Of a DNA stretch of 64,000 nt, positions 1 through 10,919 are shown piece after piece. Position numbers and translations under genes: made by a program. The number at the start of each line of letters is the position of its first letter. The stretch's first letter is position 1. The notes under the pieces were generated by a model that had not been told where the DNA came from, did no database searches, and worked only from the letters and a program-made list of their open reading frames with translations. The stretch lies in the NCBI GenBank assembly GCA_029204225.1, contig CM055094.1, positions 62,636,442 to 62,700,441 on the forward strand, read 5' to 3'. The DNA comes from Diphasiastrum complanatum. Its lineage: Eukaryota; Streptophyta; Lycopodiopsida; Lycopodiales; Lycopodiaceae.

Positions 1-308
1 CCAGTAATATGTCCAAATGGCCTAATAGTTATGGACTCGGCTCATTACATTCGCCATCTCCATTTACATTTACTTTACTTTATGCATAAGCAGGCTTTGG
101 GCCCTTTTTTGACATTTAGACTATATGGTTGGCCTTGGGCCCTATTATTGACATTTAGACCATATTATTGGCTTTGGGCCCTATGATTCACTATATTGGT
201 TATGTGGTCATATTACTGAGAGTGGGGGCCTTCTTGGAGGGCGCACTATTTTCCCTCTCAGTTTGGCCCTAGCCACTGGAAGCTTCCTTTTAGGGCTTCC
301 TCTTGGCT
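1..308 (+). repeat. Two gypsy LTR pieces in opposite orientation
   Basis: Bases 1-26 match the minus-oriented LTR seen at 2934-2959. At 27 the sequence switches exactly to the first base of a plus-oriented LTR, starting AGTTATGGACTCGG, and follows it to about 308. There it breaks inside the LTR and joins the end of a minus-strand gag. The shared letters AAGTAG at the right break suggest a microhomology join. The exact LTR start at 27 fits an insertion of a plus-strand element into an older LTR, followed by deletion. Confidence 0.75.
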
Positions 309-1500
309 ATCAAGTAGCAGGAAGTAAATCAGGGGCAGGCTCAGAGGATAAGTCAGGCTCATCAGAAATATGAATGTAGATATCGGAATCATCTGGAGTA
401 GTGCCCTCATGGTAAAAAACAGCAGTAGTAGTAGGGAGAGGCTGGCGGCAATCACGGGCAAGATGGTCAGGGTTCTTACAACGAAAGCAAAGACGCTTCT
501 GCTGAAGATCAGCGAACTCTGCAGGCGTGTAACGTCGGACAAAAGCAGGTCGAGGAGTCGAAGGACGAGGAGGCGAAGAGGCAATGGAGACAGCTGGAAC
601 AGAAGGGGTCGGTGTAGGGGTGAACGTAGCGGGAAAAGATGAAGCAGAAGGACGGGGTCGGGAGAAGCGGGAAGGAAGGGTGTCAGAGTACTTATGCTGT
701 AAAGTACTGGCAAGAGACATCGCCTCAACAAGTGTGGTAGGAAGGAAGGAAGAAACATCATAACGTAAAGCACCACGAAGACCAGCAATGTAACGAGAAA
801 TAAGCTCAGTGGGCTGTAGATCTGTGAAAAGATAAGAAAGCTCCATAAACTGATCTGTATAAGAAGCAAGATCACTGGTCTGAGTGAGACTACGGAATGT
901 ATCACGTTGGCGGTCAAGCCACTGAGGATCAATCATAGCATGGCGGAGGTCACGGCGAAAAGTATGCCATACATGGAGCCCTTCCCGATCAGGATCAACT
1001 CTATAAACTCGCCACCACGTGGCGGCACGTCCATCTAAATGTAAAGCAGCCAACTGGATCTTCTGAGGATCAGTCTTAGGGTAAATCTGAAAATATGTGT
1101 CAAGCTTAGCAAACCAATTCTCTAATAAGTTCCCGTCGGAGGAACCGGAATAGGTAGCAAGCTGTACCCTATCACGAAAGTCTCGAGCAAAGTGTGGCTC
1201 AGGAAGGGGGGGACGAGGAAAGAAACCAGGAGGTGGGTTAGATGGATTGAAAGGTCCACCACCAGGCTGACTAGTAGAAGATGGAAATCCAAATGGAGGG
1301 GGAGTCCCAAATGTAGGAAAAACAGGAGCTTTACCAGGACCATGAGGCTGTATAGAATCAATCTGTGACTGCATAGTAGCAAAGCCGGTCATAACGGTAT
1401 CGAAGCGAAGAACGAGGCCAGAAAGGGTCTCATCCATGCGACGAAACTGATCGGATAAGATTTCCTGAGTAGTCTCACTTGGGGTGGGTGAATGTGCCAT
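307..1500 (-). pseudogene. gag: Gypsy 1 gag, capsid and zinc knuckle, pol missing
   Basis: This minus-strand ORF encodes a Ty3/gypsy Gag, the structural protein that packages element RNA into cytoplasmic particles. I take the Met at 1500 because it aligns with the gag start of the related element at 58705; the ORF is open further upstream to 1554. It has a Pro/Gly-rich N-terminus, a retrotransposon gag domain (LATYSGSSDGNLLENW, then WW and DPQW motifs), a Ser/Pro-rich linker and a CCHC knuckle, CFRCKNPDHLARDC. The reading frame is intact, but it ends at LLPAT, just where the homologue at 57.5 kb continues into protease. Protease, RT, RNase H and integrase are absent, and inverted LTR sequence follows. 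It is therefore a truncated gag fragment. Whether it could still make Gag is unknown. Confidence 0.85.
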
Positions 1501-1632
1501 AATGATAGTGGAAGGAATAGACGAAAACTTGAGGGAGCGGACTCTTGTTGTCACCCCAAATTAGCCTATTACAACCAATATTATCACAACTGAAAAAAAA
1601 AAAAAAGGCAGCAATGAACAATGGAGAAGTGG

Positions 1633-2130
1633 GATCTAAATGTAAAGCAGCCAACTGGATCTTCTGAGGATCAGTCTTAGGGTAAATCTGAAAAAGTGTG
1701 GCTCAGGAAGGGGGGGACCAGGAAAGAAACCAGGAGGTGGGTTAGATGGATTGAAAGGTCCACCACCAGGCTGACTAGTAGAAGATGGAAATCCAAATGG
1801 AGGGGGAGTCCCAAATGTAGGAAAAACAGGAGCTTTACCAGGACCATGAGGCTGTAAAGAATCAATCTGTGACTGCATAGTAGCAAAGCCGGTCATAACT
1901 AAATCGAAGCGAAGAACGAGGCCAGAAAGGGTCTCATCCATGCAACGAAACTGATCGGATAAGGTTTCCTAAGTAGTCTCACTCGGGGTAGGTGAATGTG
2001 CCATAATGATAGTGGAAGGAATAGACGAAAACTTGAGGGAGCGGACTCTTGTCGTCACCCCAAATTAGCCTATTACAACCAATATTATCACAACTGAAAA
2101 AAAACAGACAACAATGAACAATGGAGAAGC
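1633..2130 (-). repeat. Tandem duplication of gag start and leader
   Basis: Bases 1033-1630 (gag N-terminal coding plus leader) are repeated directly at 1633-2130 with few differences. The second copy lacks about 96 bp that correspond to 1095-1190, joined at an AAAA run. It carries its own gag start (about 2002) but is out of use. The A-tract differs in length between copies (about 1591-1606 against 2096-2104). This is an internal rearrangement of gypsy 1. Confidence 0.85.
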
Positions 2131-2682
2131 TGTAAAAATGCGCTGGACAGCCAGGGATACAATGTGAATTTGAAAGATTAAACGGAGTAAGAATTTCTGA
2201 AAATGTGGTGGAGAATGAGCGCGCGACAGCCTTTTGATAAGCTGTAAAAGATGGCTGGAATTGGAGAAAAAAAATGGGCAAAAGTGACAAGTTGGGAGTG
2301 CTGAGGCAGCGATTTATAGGTTGAAGAATTTTAGCTGTTTGGAATAGCAAATGATGTCGGAATTGGGTAGTTTTTGGATGAGGATGGGCGCTGGACAGTC
2401 AGGGAACTAACTGTGGAAGATGGCTGCAAACTGGAAAAATATCAGGCGAAAGTCACAGGTCGGAAGGCAGGGACAGCGATGGAAAGGAAGAGGAGGAGTG
2501 CTGGGCAGCAAAGAAAAGAGGGGACAAAACAGGGGGAACGCTGGGCAGGAAGGAGTGGAAGGAGCAGCGATGGAACAGGGCTGTCAAAACGGCAATGGAG
2601 CTGTAGGAACAACGATGGAGGAGCAAGGAAAGGCAGCAAAGAAAAAATTTCAGATTGTGCTCAGAAAAGTGCTTTGATACCA
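2131..2682 (-). other. Gypsy 1 leader and primer-binding site
   Basis: This is untranslated leader between LTR and gag on the minus strand. The primer-binding site at 2671-2682 reads TGGTATCAAAGC on the minus strand, one base off the plant initiator Met-tRNA complement TGGTATCAGAGC, and it abuts the LTR directly. Motifs of the GCGCTGGACAG type also occur in the leaders of gypsy 2. Short ORFs here look incidental. Confidence 0.7.
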
Positions 2683-3099
2683 AGTTACAAATAGACCCAC
2701 AACTGATCTAGAACTAAGCTAGAAAGCATCACATAAGCAAGACTTAACCCTAGAAAGCAGGAAAGAGAGAGATTAAGGAGGCTAAAGAGAGAGATCAATA
2801 TCATCAGCTGAATGACAAATGACACAGTTTCCCTACTTATAGCCAAGAGGAAGCCCTAAAAGGAAGCTTCCAGTGGCTAGGGCCCAACTAGGAGGGATAA
2901 TAGTCCGCCCTCCAAGAAGGCCCCCACTCTCCAGTAATATGTCCAAATGGCCTAATAATGAATGATAAGGCCAAAGGCCAACCATATAGTCTGAATGTCA
3001 CTAATGAATAAAAAAGGGCCCAAGGCCTGCTTATGCATAAACTAAAGTAACTGTAAATGTAAATGGATGCGGCGAATGTAATGAGCCGAGTCCATAACT
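2683..3099 (-). repeat. Gypsy 1 5' LTR
   Basis: This 417-bp LTR is similar to those at 53527-53977 and 59802-60252. On the minus strand it starts AGTTATGGACTC and ends GTAACT, followed at once by the primer-binding site. Together with 310-2682 it is the 5' part of a minus-strand gypsy element. Confidence 0.85.
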
Positions 3100-3129
3100 C
3101 CCCCGCATAGCCCTTCTCTCATCTCAACA

Positions 3130-3713
3130 ACTCCAAAATCAAGGTCACCAGTTGTCATGGTACTCACATCTTCTATGCACATATGGCAAAGCTATCTCAA
3201 AGTTATCAAAGGGATCCTATCAGTACATTAGAGGGATTATTTATTTGGCATATTCACAAATGAGTTACCAAGGACTTTGGGGTCAAGCCAGACTTCTACT
3301 ATTCCTGCTTCTTGGAGTTAGATGTCATTGTTGTACTAGGACTACCTTGGTATCTAGATAGTGGTCTTCTACATTGCCTTCGGTTTACATTGGGACAGTT
3401 TTCGGTTTCCTTACATCATTTATATGTGGAGACTGGCCAATCCAGGGTATTCTGCATGAGAGTAGGATCTGAAAGCTATGCAAGCTAGGTGTGATGGAGT
3501 TAGAGGAGCATTTTATATCTAGATCTCCTATCTACTACGACATTAGTGGGCAGTACCATTGCCTTTTCAATGATCTTCATGTCACACTGCGTTCACTTAT
3601 TCATACGAGGACCCACGATGCATCACCCTAATGATACGAGAGATGTTCTTTCTATGCAGAGACATATGCAAGAGAGACCAGTATGGACACTAAGATACCC
3701 CAAATTATCTCCT

Positions 3714-3716
<3 letters not shown>
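3130..3716 (+). pseudogene. LINE 3' fragment, RT C-terminal region
   Basis: Broken frames on the plus strand align with the C-terminal region of the LINEs at 19.9-20.5 kb and 42.6-43.0 kb. These include a HQYIKRFLYRAYL-like stretch, a LGQF...LHHLYVETG-like stretch and the EEHF...YHCLF region around the C-terminal zinc-binding motif. There are several frameshifts and stops and the start is missing. It is a dead non-LTR retrotransposon scrap lying downstream of the last visible alpha-mannosidase exon. Confidence 0.7.

Positions 3717-3766
<50 letters not shown>
3717..3766. repeat. (GA)n microsatellite
   Basis: An uninterrupted GA run of about 50 bp directly follows the LINE fragment. Other long CT/GA runs in this window also border or interrupt LINE and LTR sequence. 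Confidence 0.98.
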
Positions 3767-3769
<3 letters not shown>

Positions 3770-3876
3770 ATACCTGTGTTTAAAGTTTTTGAACTAGAAA
3801 ACTACATACAAGCTACAAAAAGTTACATATGATGCAAAATTCTTGGAGAAAGAATTCTTGAATGTAGTATTCTTAC

Positions 3877-3942
3877 CGGGTAATAATTTCCAGCCACTGG
3901 TTCAGTGACATTATAATTCCAATCTGACCTATAGTTTCTCAC
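3877..3942 (-). CDS. Alpha-mannosidase (GH38) exon, last in window
   Basis: The exon has 22 codons in phase 0. An acceptor ending TTTGCAG lies just upstream and a donor GTAAGA just downstream on the minus strand. It reads VRNYRSDW and then PVAGNYYP, which is the conserved continuation after the FYTDSNGRDF block in lysosomal-type alpha-mannosidases. It follows the exon at 13887-14006 without loss or gain of a codon. An NVT sequon fits a lumenal glycoprotein. The next exon would lie below 3877 but is not present before the gypsy 1/LINE block, so the downstream intron is at least 3.8 kb. Confidence 0.85.
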
Positions 3943-5497
3943 CTGCAAATTGAAGAAATAGCATTCATTAAGTAGCTTTGGTAAAGTCCCTATCTACCTA
4001 GACTAGTTACTCTACTTCCAAAACATATTACTCATCACTTGCAATCATGTTAAAGCAGTTTACTACATTGCCCTACCATACGTAGCTGACATTCCAATAT
4101 GACAAAACTTAAAACCAAAAGTGTGGCAAAATTGTGATTTGTGATTCAAATTCAATCCAACATGGAAGTTGAAATATTAATAGGCACAAAAAATGTTAGA
4201 ATCATAGTCATACACCTGGATGCACGACAACGTCATGTTATGAATGATTCAAAAACCAAATGTTTTAACAATCAATGCCATCTTACTTGCCCCTGTCAAC
4301 TGGTCCATGATCTCAAATAATGACTAAATGCCTTAAAATGGATCTAACTAACCAAATGACACAATAAACCAATCCGATGTGATTAATTAGGTTGCTGGAG
4401 TTGTAATTGAGCTAATGAGTTTCAAAGCAATCTAGAATATCAACGTCCTAATTAACATCCATAACTTGGGATAGAATGTGAAACAATATGCCCAAAGCCT
4501 TGATAAAAGGGCATTAACCAATATCTTTTTGGCGAAAACCTTGATTTGAAAATCTCAAACATATTCCCAAATTTTCTTTTGTTTATGAAAAAGAACATCT
4601 TGAGCATGTGCTGATGCAACCATGATTTATCTGTCTTAACTTGTAACATTTTGCTTTTGAGTTCCAAAAAACCAATTAAGCTAACAAAATTATATATCGA
4701 TATGGTAGTAAATTTGTCGAATACAAAGTCTTGCAAAGTCAAATATGGAAGAATACTGATTCCATTTTGAAATGCTTAAGACAATAGCAAGCAAGAATAG
4801 TTCAATAATAAAAGAACCTCCGTTAAACTTTCAAAAAGTATCCTTTATGCTATGATCCTGGACACTCATTCCTTGCATTGTCAAAGGTCCACGTTTTGTG
4901 TGTATAACCATTTTGTTTCATACGTAATAAAGATTATAATTCATTGATTAGTTATGCCTATTATACATGGATACTTGAGAGAATAGAGTAGGAGATATGG
5001 TTGTCTAGTGGGTATCTCCAACAACGAAGTTTTTACTAACAAGCAGGTGCACCAAAATATAGATAGAAATCAGATTTTATATTGTAAGCTTCAAATGTGG
5101 TACAATGGTTACGGTTCATTAGGTTAATTGACATATGTGTCCGACACTTGTCTCATAGTTGGCTACTTGGGCCATATTGGGTAGCAACTTCTAGGAAATT
5201 AAGTTTTATATAGCTTTTATAGTTTATGCTATACTTGGGGGCTTGTCTCGAGTTTATCAATGAGTTGGGCCAATATTGGCCGCATAGTTGCACCCCCCTT
5301 CTAGAAAGGCGTTTTTGAAATGGGGGAGCATTTCTCATAAATGTTTTTTTTTTTTTTTTGGGGATTTTTGTGGGCAATATGGGTATCAGATTAAAGGTCT
5401 GATAAAGGGCATTGCATTTTTATAGGTTGCTAAGTGTTTTGGTTATAGTTGGGTTGGTTATAGGATGGTCAAGGTCTAGTTTAGGGCAATTTTAGGG

Positions 5498-5540
<43 letters not shown>

Positions 5541-5541
<1 letters not shown>

Positions 5542-5640
5542 TAGTGGCACGTGGTACCGCCATTATGGTACCGCGGTACCATAATGGTGGTACCGCGGTT
5601 ATGGTGCCGTCCTCATACCAGCGGTACCAGGGCGGCACCA
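5541..5640. repeat. hAT left subterminal palindromic array
   Basis: Repeated GGTACCGC/GCGGTACC units include a perfect 28-bp palindrome at 5560-5587 centred on CCGCGG. The matching cluster at the other end (10986-11048) has GGATCCGCGG and GCGGTACC units. In hAT elements, subterminal repeats of this type are transposase-binding sites; that role is inferred here. Confidence 0.75.
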
Positions 5641-5754
5641 ATAGATAATATCTTTTATTATTATTTGTTTTTAATTTTCTAATAGAAAACCCCTTTATTA
5701 ATGTATTCTAGTGTAAAAAAATTTGGAAAGAAAAGGTTTAGGGTTTAGAAAAAA

Positions 5755-6225
5755 GAGGGGACTGTACAGGGGGACTGTACAGGGGGCACTGTGGGGGAGC
5801 AGACCTTTGGATCAATGGGAGTGCAGCATGTGGAGAGCAACAAATCCGGACAGGTACACCGTCACATGGGCACTATGGGGGAGCAGACCACGGACCCAAT
5901 CGGAGTGCAGCACGTGGGGGAGCAGCACATGGGGGCAGGTACAGTAGCACATGGGCACTGTGGGAGAGTAGGCCATGGGGCCAATGGGAGTGCAGCACGT
6001 GGGGGAGGAACAAATGGGGGCAGGTACAGTGGCACATGGAGGGATCATCAACAACTGCACATGGGGGAACAGGCTGTGGTGTTAAATAGGCACTCACGGG
6101 GCTGTGAGAGAGCCAGTGAGAGGCTGTGAGAGGCATTGTGAGGCTGTGAGAGGAATTGTGACAGAGAGCCAGTGAGAGCCATTGAGAGGCTGTGAGAGGC
6201 TGTGAGAGCCAGTTTGCGAAACAGG
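5755..6225 (+). repeat. Degenerate tandem repeats upstream of small ORF
   Basis: From 5760 to 6060 units of roughly 60-70 bp repeat, built on CACTGTGGGGGAGCAG, GGAGTGCAGCA and GGGGGCAGGTACAGT. From 6100 to 6220 a GAGAGGCTGTGAGAG motif repeats. They lie just upstream of the plus-strand ORF at 6238 and could be its leader or promoter. ORFs called across them on both strands look like by-products of the repeats. Confidence 0.65.
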
Positions 6226-6237
6226 GTGTCTTGAGAT

Positions 6238-6601
6238 GGCGGAGCGCATACCACCGAAGCCCGAGGGTGAAGCCAGGAGGAAGTTCGAGGAGGATGTCCG
6301 AAGGCACAACGAAAGGCATCGGAAGCAAGAGGCAGACATTGCAGAGATGCTGCGACAGACTCGGCAGAGACACCCAGAGCTGCAGATCCCCGCCCCCGTT
6401 GTGGCCCCTACCCCCGCTGTCGAGCTGGATTTGGATGAGCAGATTGGAATGAACTTCACACGACGGCAGCTCATCATGGTCAGGGAAAGGGTGGCTCACC
6501 GTGGGGCTAACCAGGAGGCAGATCGGGCTAACCGGGAGGCAGAGCGAGAGCGACAGAACAATGCACCTGACGAGGGCGAGGAGTCCGTGGAGGATCCGTA
6601 G
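6238..6601 (+). CDS. Unknown 121-aa charged protein inside hAT
   Basis: The ORF runs from ATG in a good plant start context (GAGATGGCG) to TAG, 121 codons. I do not recognise the protein. It is highly charged: an N-terminal helix-prone stretch rich in Arg, Glu and Lys, a Pro/Ala/Val linker, then NFTRRQLIMVRERVAHRG and a second Arg/Glu/Asn-rich, probably coiled-coil stretch ending in acidic residues. No Cys, signal peptide or membrane segment is evident. It converges on the transposase region, with the facing ORF ending at 7080. It could be an accessory protein of the element, a captured host exon, or chance; codon composition is GC-rich like the transposase, unlike the flanking intron. Confidence 0.45.
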
Positions 6602-7079
6602 GAATGTTTAGAATAGATAGGATCCAGCCGTATGTGGCTAAATGTTGTTATGTAGTTTTTGGCAGCAGATGAGGCAACATTTAGTGTTTAACACGGTGTA
6701 AAGAACAGCCCCAGCCGTATATGGCGGGATACATATTGTTATTTTGATACAACCGTTTAATTAATGTTCAGTGTGTTTTTTGTGCAACGCGTGCCTGGGA
6801 ATTTGCAATGTAGCACATGTGTTTATGAAATGCTATCAAGGGGGGTGTATTTCTGTGACGTGCATCTGCTATCAATCTCTGCAGTTGAAATTGATTGAAA
6901 GTACGATTCACACACACACATACAGCTTGAGATGAAATTGAAGACACAGCATCACATTTACAAATTGACACATACATAATGTGCAAGAAATAAAGTGCGT
7001 CCACCAGCACTGGATATAATGTATAAAATGGTCTGAATACAATGTTCGACCATCTGGCCGCCAAACATAGAACATGATA

Positions 7080-8024
7080 TCAAACTGCTAAATACAAAAT
7101 AACAGAGCTACAATCAATGCTCTGGCTCTGACTCTGACGAATGCTCCGGAGACAACTCAGGGCCCCGAGCTGACTCTCGCAATCGATATCTATGCCTGTC
7201 TGGAACTGGCATGGGCTGACGAGGGGAGCTGTCAATGCCTCATCACCCCCACGCAGACGCCAAAGATGGGCTGCTGCTGGTGGAGGAACTGGCTGTGGAG
7301 GGGCCATCCCTGCAGGAGGCAGGTACAGCGACGATATGTACTGAAAGGGACGCTGTGGTGGCCGGTACTGGTACATCCAGGGTGCTGCCAAAGGAGGAGC
7401 CAGTGGAGTGGGTGCTGCCAAAGGAGGAGGATGTGCCATGGGTACTGCAACTGGAGGAGCCACTGTGGCTGTGGGCACTGCAAGAGAAAACCTGGGCACA
7501 AATGGTGGCCTGCCATGGAGACCTGGTGCTACAGAAGTGGATGGCGATGGAGGGGCTGTAGGCCTCAATGGCATCGGTGGCACTGGAGGTGTTGTGCGAC
7601 GCATATAAACCCTTGGGGGGGGCGGAGGAACTGCAGGCACCTCATGTAGCTGCTCTGGCTGAGACTCTGTGTAGGGCATGTTGGCTAGAGAGGATGGGGG
7701 CGCCCTGACGCTCGGCATCTGCTGGGCCTCTGAATCCAAGTCTGCAATCAAGTCGTCCAGTTGGGCATCCGAATACAAATGCTCTGGGCTCTGGGACTCA
7801 TCATGTGCACCATCCGCTGGATCATCCCGTGCCTCATCCCGTGTCTCATCTTGTGCACCATGTGGACCCTGCATGGCCTCCCAATCGGTACAATCAAAGT
7901 CATTTGGTGTCTCCTCTGGTGTGCTATCGTAGTAATGCCTATGACTCTGTGATGCACACATCCAAGCAGTTGTGGAAGGTAAACCCAAATCACTCCGTCC
8001 CCTATCAAGAGCCTCCTCCATCAT
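7080..8024 (-). CDS. Pro-rich C-terminal part of hAT gene (314-aa ORF)
   Basis: An open frame of 314 codons lies on the minus strand directly downstream of the decayed transposase. The first third is acidic (Asp/Glu-rich); the middle is low-complexity Pro/Ala with repeated PPVAVP-like runs. No enzymatic motif is visible. Because it continues the transposase strand and its GC-rich composition, I take it as a C-terminal exon or read-on of the hAT gene rather than a separate host gene. The Met at 8024 may not be a real start; splicing from upstream is likely. Confidence 0.4.
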   Translation of the reverse strand: MMEEALDRGRSDLGLPSTTAWMCASQSHRHYYDSTPEETPNDFDCTDWEAMQGPHGAQDETRDEARDDPADGAHDESQSPEHLYSDAQLDDLIADLDSEAQQMPSVRAPPSSLANMPYTESQPEQLHEVPAVPPPPPRVYMRRTTPPVPPMPLRPTAPPSPSTSVAPGLHGRPPFVPRFSLAVPTATVAPPVAVPMAHPPPLAAPTPLAPPLAAPWMYQYRPPQRPFQYISSLYLPPAGMAPPQPVPPPAAAHLWRLRGGDEALTAPLVSPCQFQTGIDIDCESQLGALSCLRSIRQSQSQSIDCSSVILYLAV

Positions 8025-8399
8025 ATCAACATAAGAAGGTATGCCACTGGCCCCCCCGTGTGCCCTACCTGTCTCCCGGTATAATCTGTGGCATGTGACC
8101 CACCTCTACCTCGTGATGCACCTGTGAACCCTGATCTAGGCATGTGCCCAACACGTGTATCATCTGCCTCATCCCACTCTGATCTGGCGAACACAACCTG
8201 AATGGGCTCATCCTCATCCTGCTCATCTCTGACACTGGCTCATTTGCCTCGTACAATGGAGGCTCTCTGTGCTAAGCCCAAACTCTCTCTCTCTCTCATC
8301 TCGGCAAGCTCCCTCTCTCTCTCTCTGCCATCAACTGTGTGCCCAAGTCATCTACAGGCATGGGATGGGTGCTGTCCGTAGGCGAGTCAACCTGGCGCT

Positions 8400-10675
8400 C
8401 CAAATCAGATATCTTCGTCTGAAAGGTTTAAAATTTGCATGTCAGAGAAACAACTTGATCAGGAAATGAAACCAACGTACCAGTCGTCAACCAACATGCA
8501 ATGGGAGAATAGCTAATCACCTGCAATGCGCTCGTAATGGTCGGAAGTCTCCTGGCGAGACGGGCATTGGTGCTACAGAACACCAACCGCTCCAACTGAC
8601 TCACTGACAGCTTGTTTCTTCTCCTCGTGTGAATGAGTGCCCATGTGCTCCAATTACGCTCACACACGGAGGCAGCGCAGTCCTGTGGTACGTGCAATCA
8701 AATGCTTCAGCACGTGCACACGGGTGGACCGTCAACAAAACACAGCAATGGAGGATGAAATGAGATGCATACCTAAGAAAGGACACACAGTGCAAGACGC
8801 TGTATGGATGGATAGGTGCTACCGAACATGGTCCACCAGGTAATGGGAAGCTACCTCCTCTTTGGATCTTGAGCAGCCGGGTGGCCGAACGTGCCCATGC
8901 CGAAACGAAATGCAGCTAGCTCCTCCATGAGCTTCATAGGATCCAAACCAATGTGCGGACCCACCTTGTGAATGTACCCACCAATCCGCCTCGAGCTCCC
9001 TGTCTGCGATTTGTGTCGGAGAGAGGAAGAGGGGATGCAGTATGTGTGCAACGCTGTGGATACTCCTGTGGAAGTAGTTCTACCGCGTCTCCCAGATGAA
9101 CTTCAGCTCGGTCATCCTGCAGGTGAGAGGCATGTGGTTTAGGGCATTACGAACAAACGTAACATCGACAGAAAAACAAACTAGCAATCACTGAAAAGAT
9201 AAAGACCAATTACATTACCATACTGCTTACCTCTCTGGCTGCAAGATGGGCAGCTGCAGGAACTGTCCGATCCGGTCCATGCGCTCATACACCAGTCCAA
9301 GTGTGGACCCCTCGCTGTCAACCATGCGGAGCACAATGTAGAGTGGTCGAAGGAGTCCTGACAATGTTTGTGCATCCCTCCAGAACTGGTCTCCCCTCAC
9401 TGTGGAAGAAAAGTGGTCCAAAGATCACTGGCACGCCAAAGATCACTGGCAACCATCTGTAGAAGTTGCGCCCTACACCTGATCAAACGGTCGATGACCA
9501 CCAAGTCGAAAGCAAAGCGTGTGGGGGCTGGCTTCCGCAGGTCCAAATGGCCGAACACCCGGAACATGGCAAGAACACGCCTCTTCCAAAGTCACCAGGA
9601 AGAGGGCCTCACGGACGATGGCTCTAACCCAGGGGAGTGCACCTATGTCCCCCATCAGAAGGTCTATGCCGTGCGCTGCACAGGGGGTATGAACGATGTG
9701 AGGGAACTCGGCCTCTGAAGTGCTCAGAGTCGGTAATGGCAAATGGAAGGTTCAGCTCATAAATCAGACTGGCCACGGCCTGTGTGGCCTCTCTGTCCAT
9801 GTGCGACTGATGTGCGCCGCGAATGTTCTGCTGCCTAAGAACTCTCCCAGCTGGGCGACGGGGAGCGGACCTCCAACACGGTGCACCAACCGTGACAAGA
9901 ATGGATGATGACGCGACAGGCTGGGCACTAGTGGATGCATCGGCTGTAGACGTGGAATGGGGAGAGTGGGATGCACTGGCAGGGATGGGTGCAGCAGCAT
10001 AAGTGGGGTGCACTAGTGGAGGGGCGACATCTGGCATGGGATACGAAAACTGCTGGCCAGGGAGGTCATCCGGATGGGAAGGGAGGGAGGAAGGGATCTC
10101 CTCAACATCCTCGAAGGCCTCGTCACCAGCATCCTGGGCCTACTCGGGTGGCGGAGAGTCCATGAGAAAGTCGTAAACTGGGAGGAGTGCGAGCAACAGT
10201 AGGTGGTGGTGGAACCGCAGTGGCCATTGGCGGACGCGATGGGACGGGATCCACCGGAATGGGTGCAGATGGGGGTGAGAGGCAAAGGGACTGGACGAGG
10301 ATGCACTCCCTCTCCTCGTGCGTGCCAACCAAGCAGGCAACAACTCAGGGTCCACCACGTAAGGAGCGGGGCAAAACCGGAGAACACCCTCCAAAATGGT
10401 GTTCTCCCCCGCCACAAGAGGTGGCCCGTAGGTGTCCAGAAGTCGCTGCCTGACAGGGACGGACATTCTGCCACAAGGGGCAGCATTCAGTGTGCCACCA
10501 TTTTTGGCGCGTGCGCCGAGCAGGTGGCCTTTAAGGCGAGTGAGGGTGGCAACGAACTCGACCAGGCAATATCGGCAGCGCACGATCCTTGCACCGCTCT
10601 TGTTGGACTTGTCAGGAACCCGCCTGGCAATGTCCACCTCGTCCCACAGATCGGCAAGGTTGGAATGCACCATTT
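8400..10675 (-). pseudogene. hAT transposase, BED finger to dimerisation domain
   Basis: The N-terminus (Met about 10675) has a BED-type zinc finger, CRYC then TRLKGHL, a DNA-binding domain of plant hAT transposases. An in-frame TAG stands at 10140-10142. Then come LIYELNLPFAITDSEHF (about 9700-9800), HTPCAAHGIDLLMGDIGALP (about 9650-9700), a QFW...LYIVLRMVD block (9300-9400), GTFGHPAAQD (about 8880) and the C-terminal dimerisation signature CERNWSTW...IHTRRRNKL (8580-8670). The segment between the SEHF and HTPCAAH blocks is far too short: most of the region with the first catalytic Asp is missing. There are further frameshifts and a TAG at the end of LALCVLS. A GT-AG intron of about 80 bp probably lies near 8692-8770. 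The enzyme is inactive as written. Confidence 0.85.
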
Positions 10676-10919
10676 CTATAGAAGGAACTGGGGAAAAAAG
10701 GCAGAGATGATCGTGAGTGCGATAGGAGGCGGCTGGAAAAACCACAGCAATGGCGGAAACAGCAGTAGCAAGGGCGGAAGCGATCTGTCATACACAAAGA
10801 CAGTGTGATGGCAAGGAGGGCGCGGACAGCAGGGAGGGCGAGACAGTAGGAAGAGGGCACGGACAGTAGGAAGAGGGCGCGATGGGCAGGGAGAGAGATG
10901 AAGCGAGGGGTTTTAAAAA

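Noticed and set aside
258-932. Hydrophobic Leu-rich ORFs such as 258-932, 28033-28680, 57382-58068 and 53874-54203
   Set aside because: They overlap gag-pol coding on the same strand in another frame; the Leu-rich composition comes from frame-shifted gag-pol, not from membrane proteins.
5812-6499. Minus-strand ORFs of 82, 127 and 208 codons opposite the small hAT ORF
   Set aside because: They run through low-complexity tandem repeats, overlap each other in several frames and show no motif.
7235-7932. Plus-strand ORFs opposite the Pro-rich hAT ORF
   Set aside because: They mirror the GC-rich Pro/Ala repeats of the minus-strand frame; no domain or start context.
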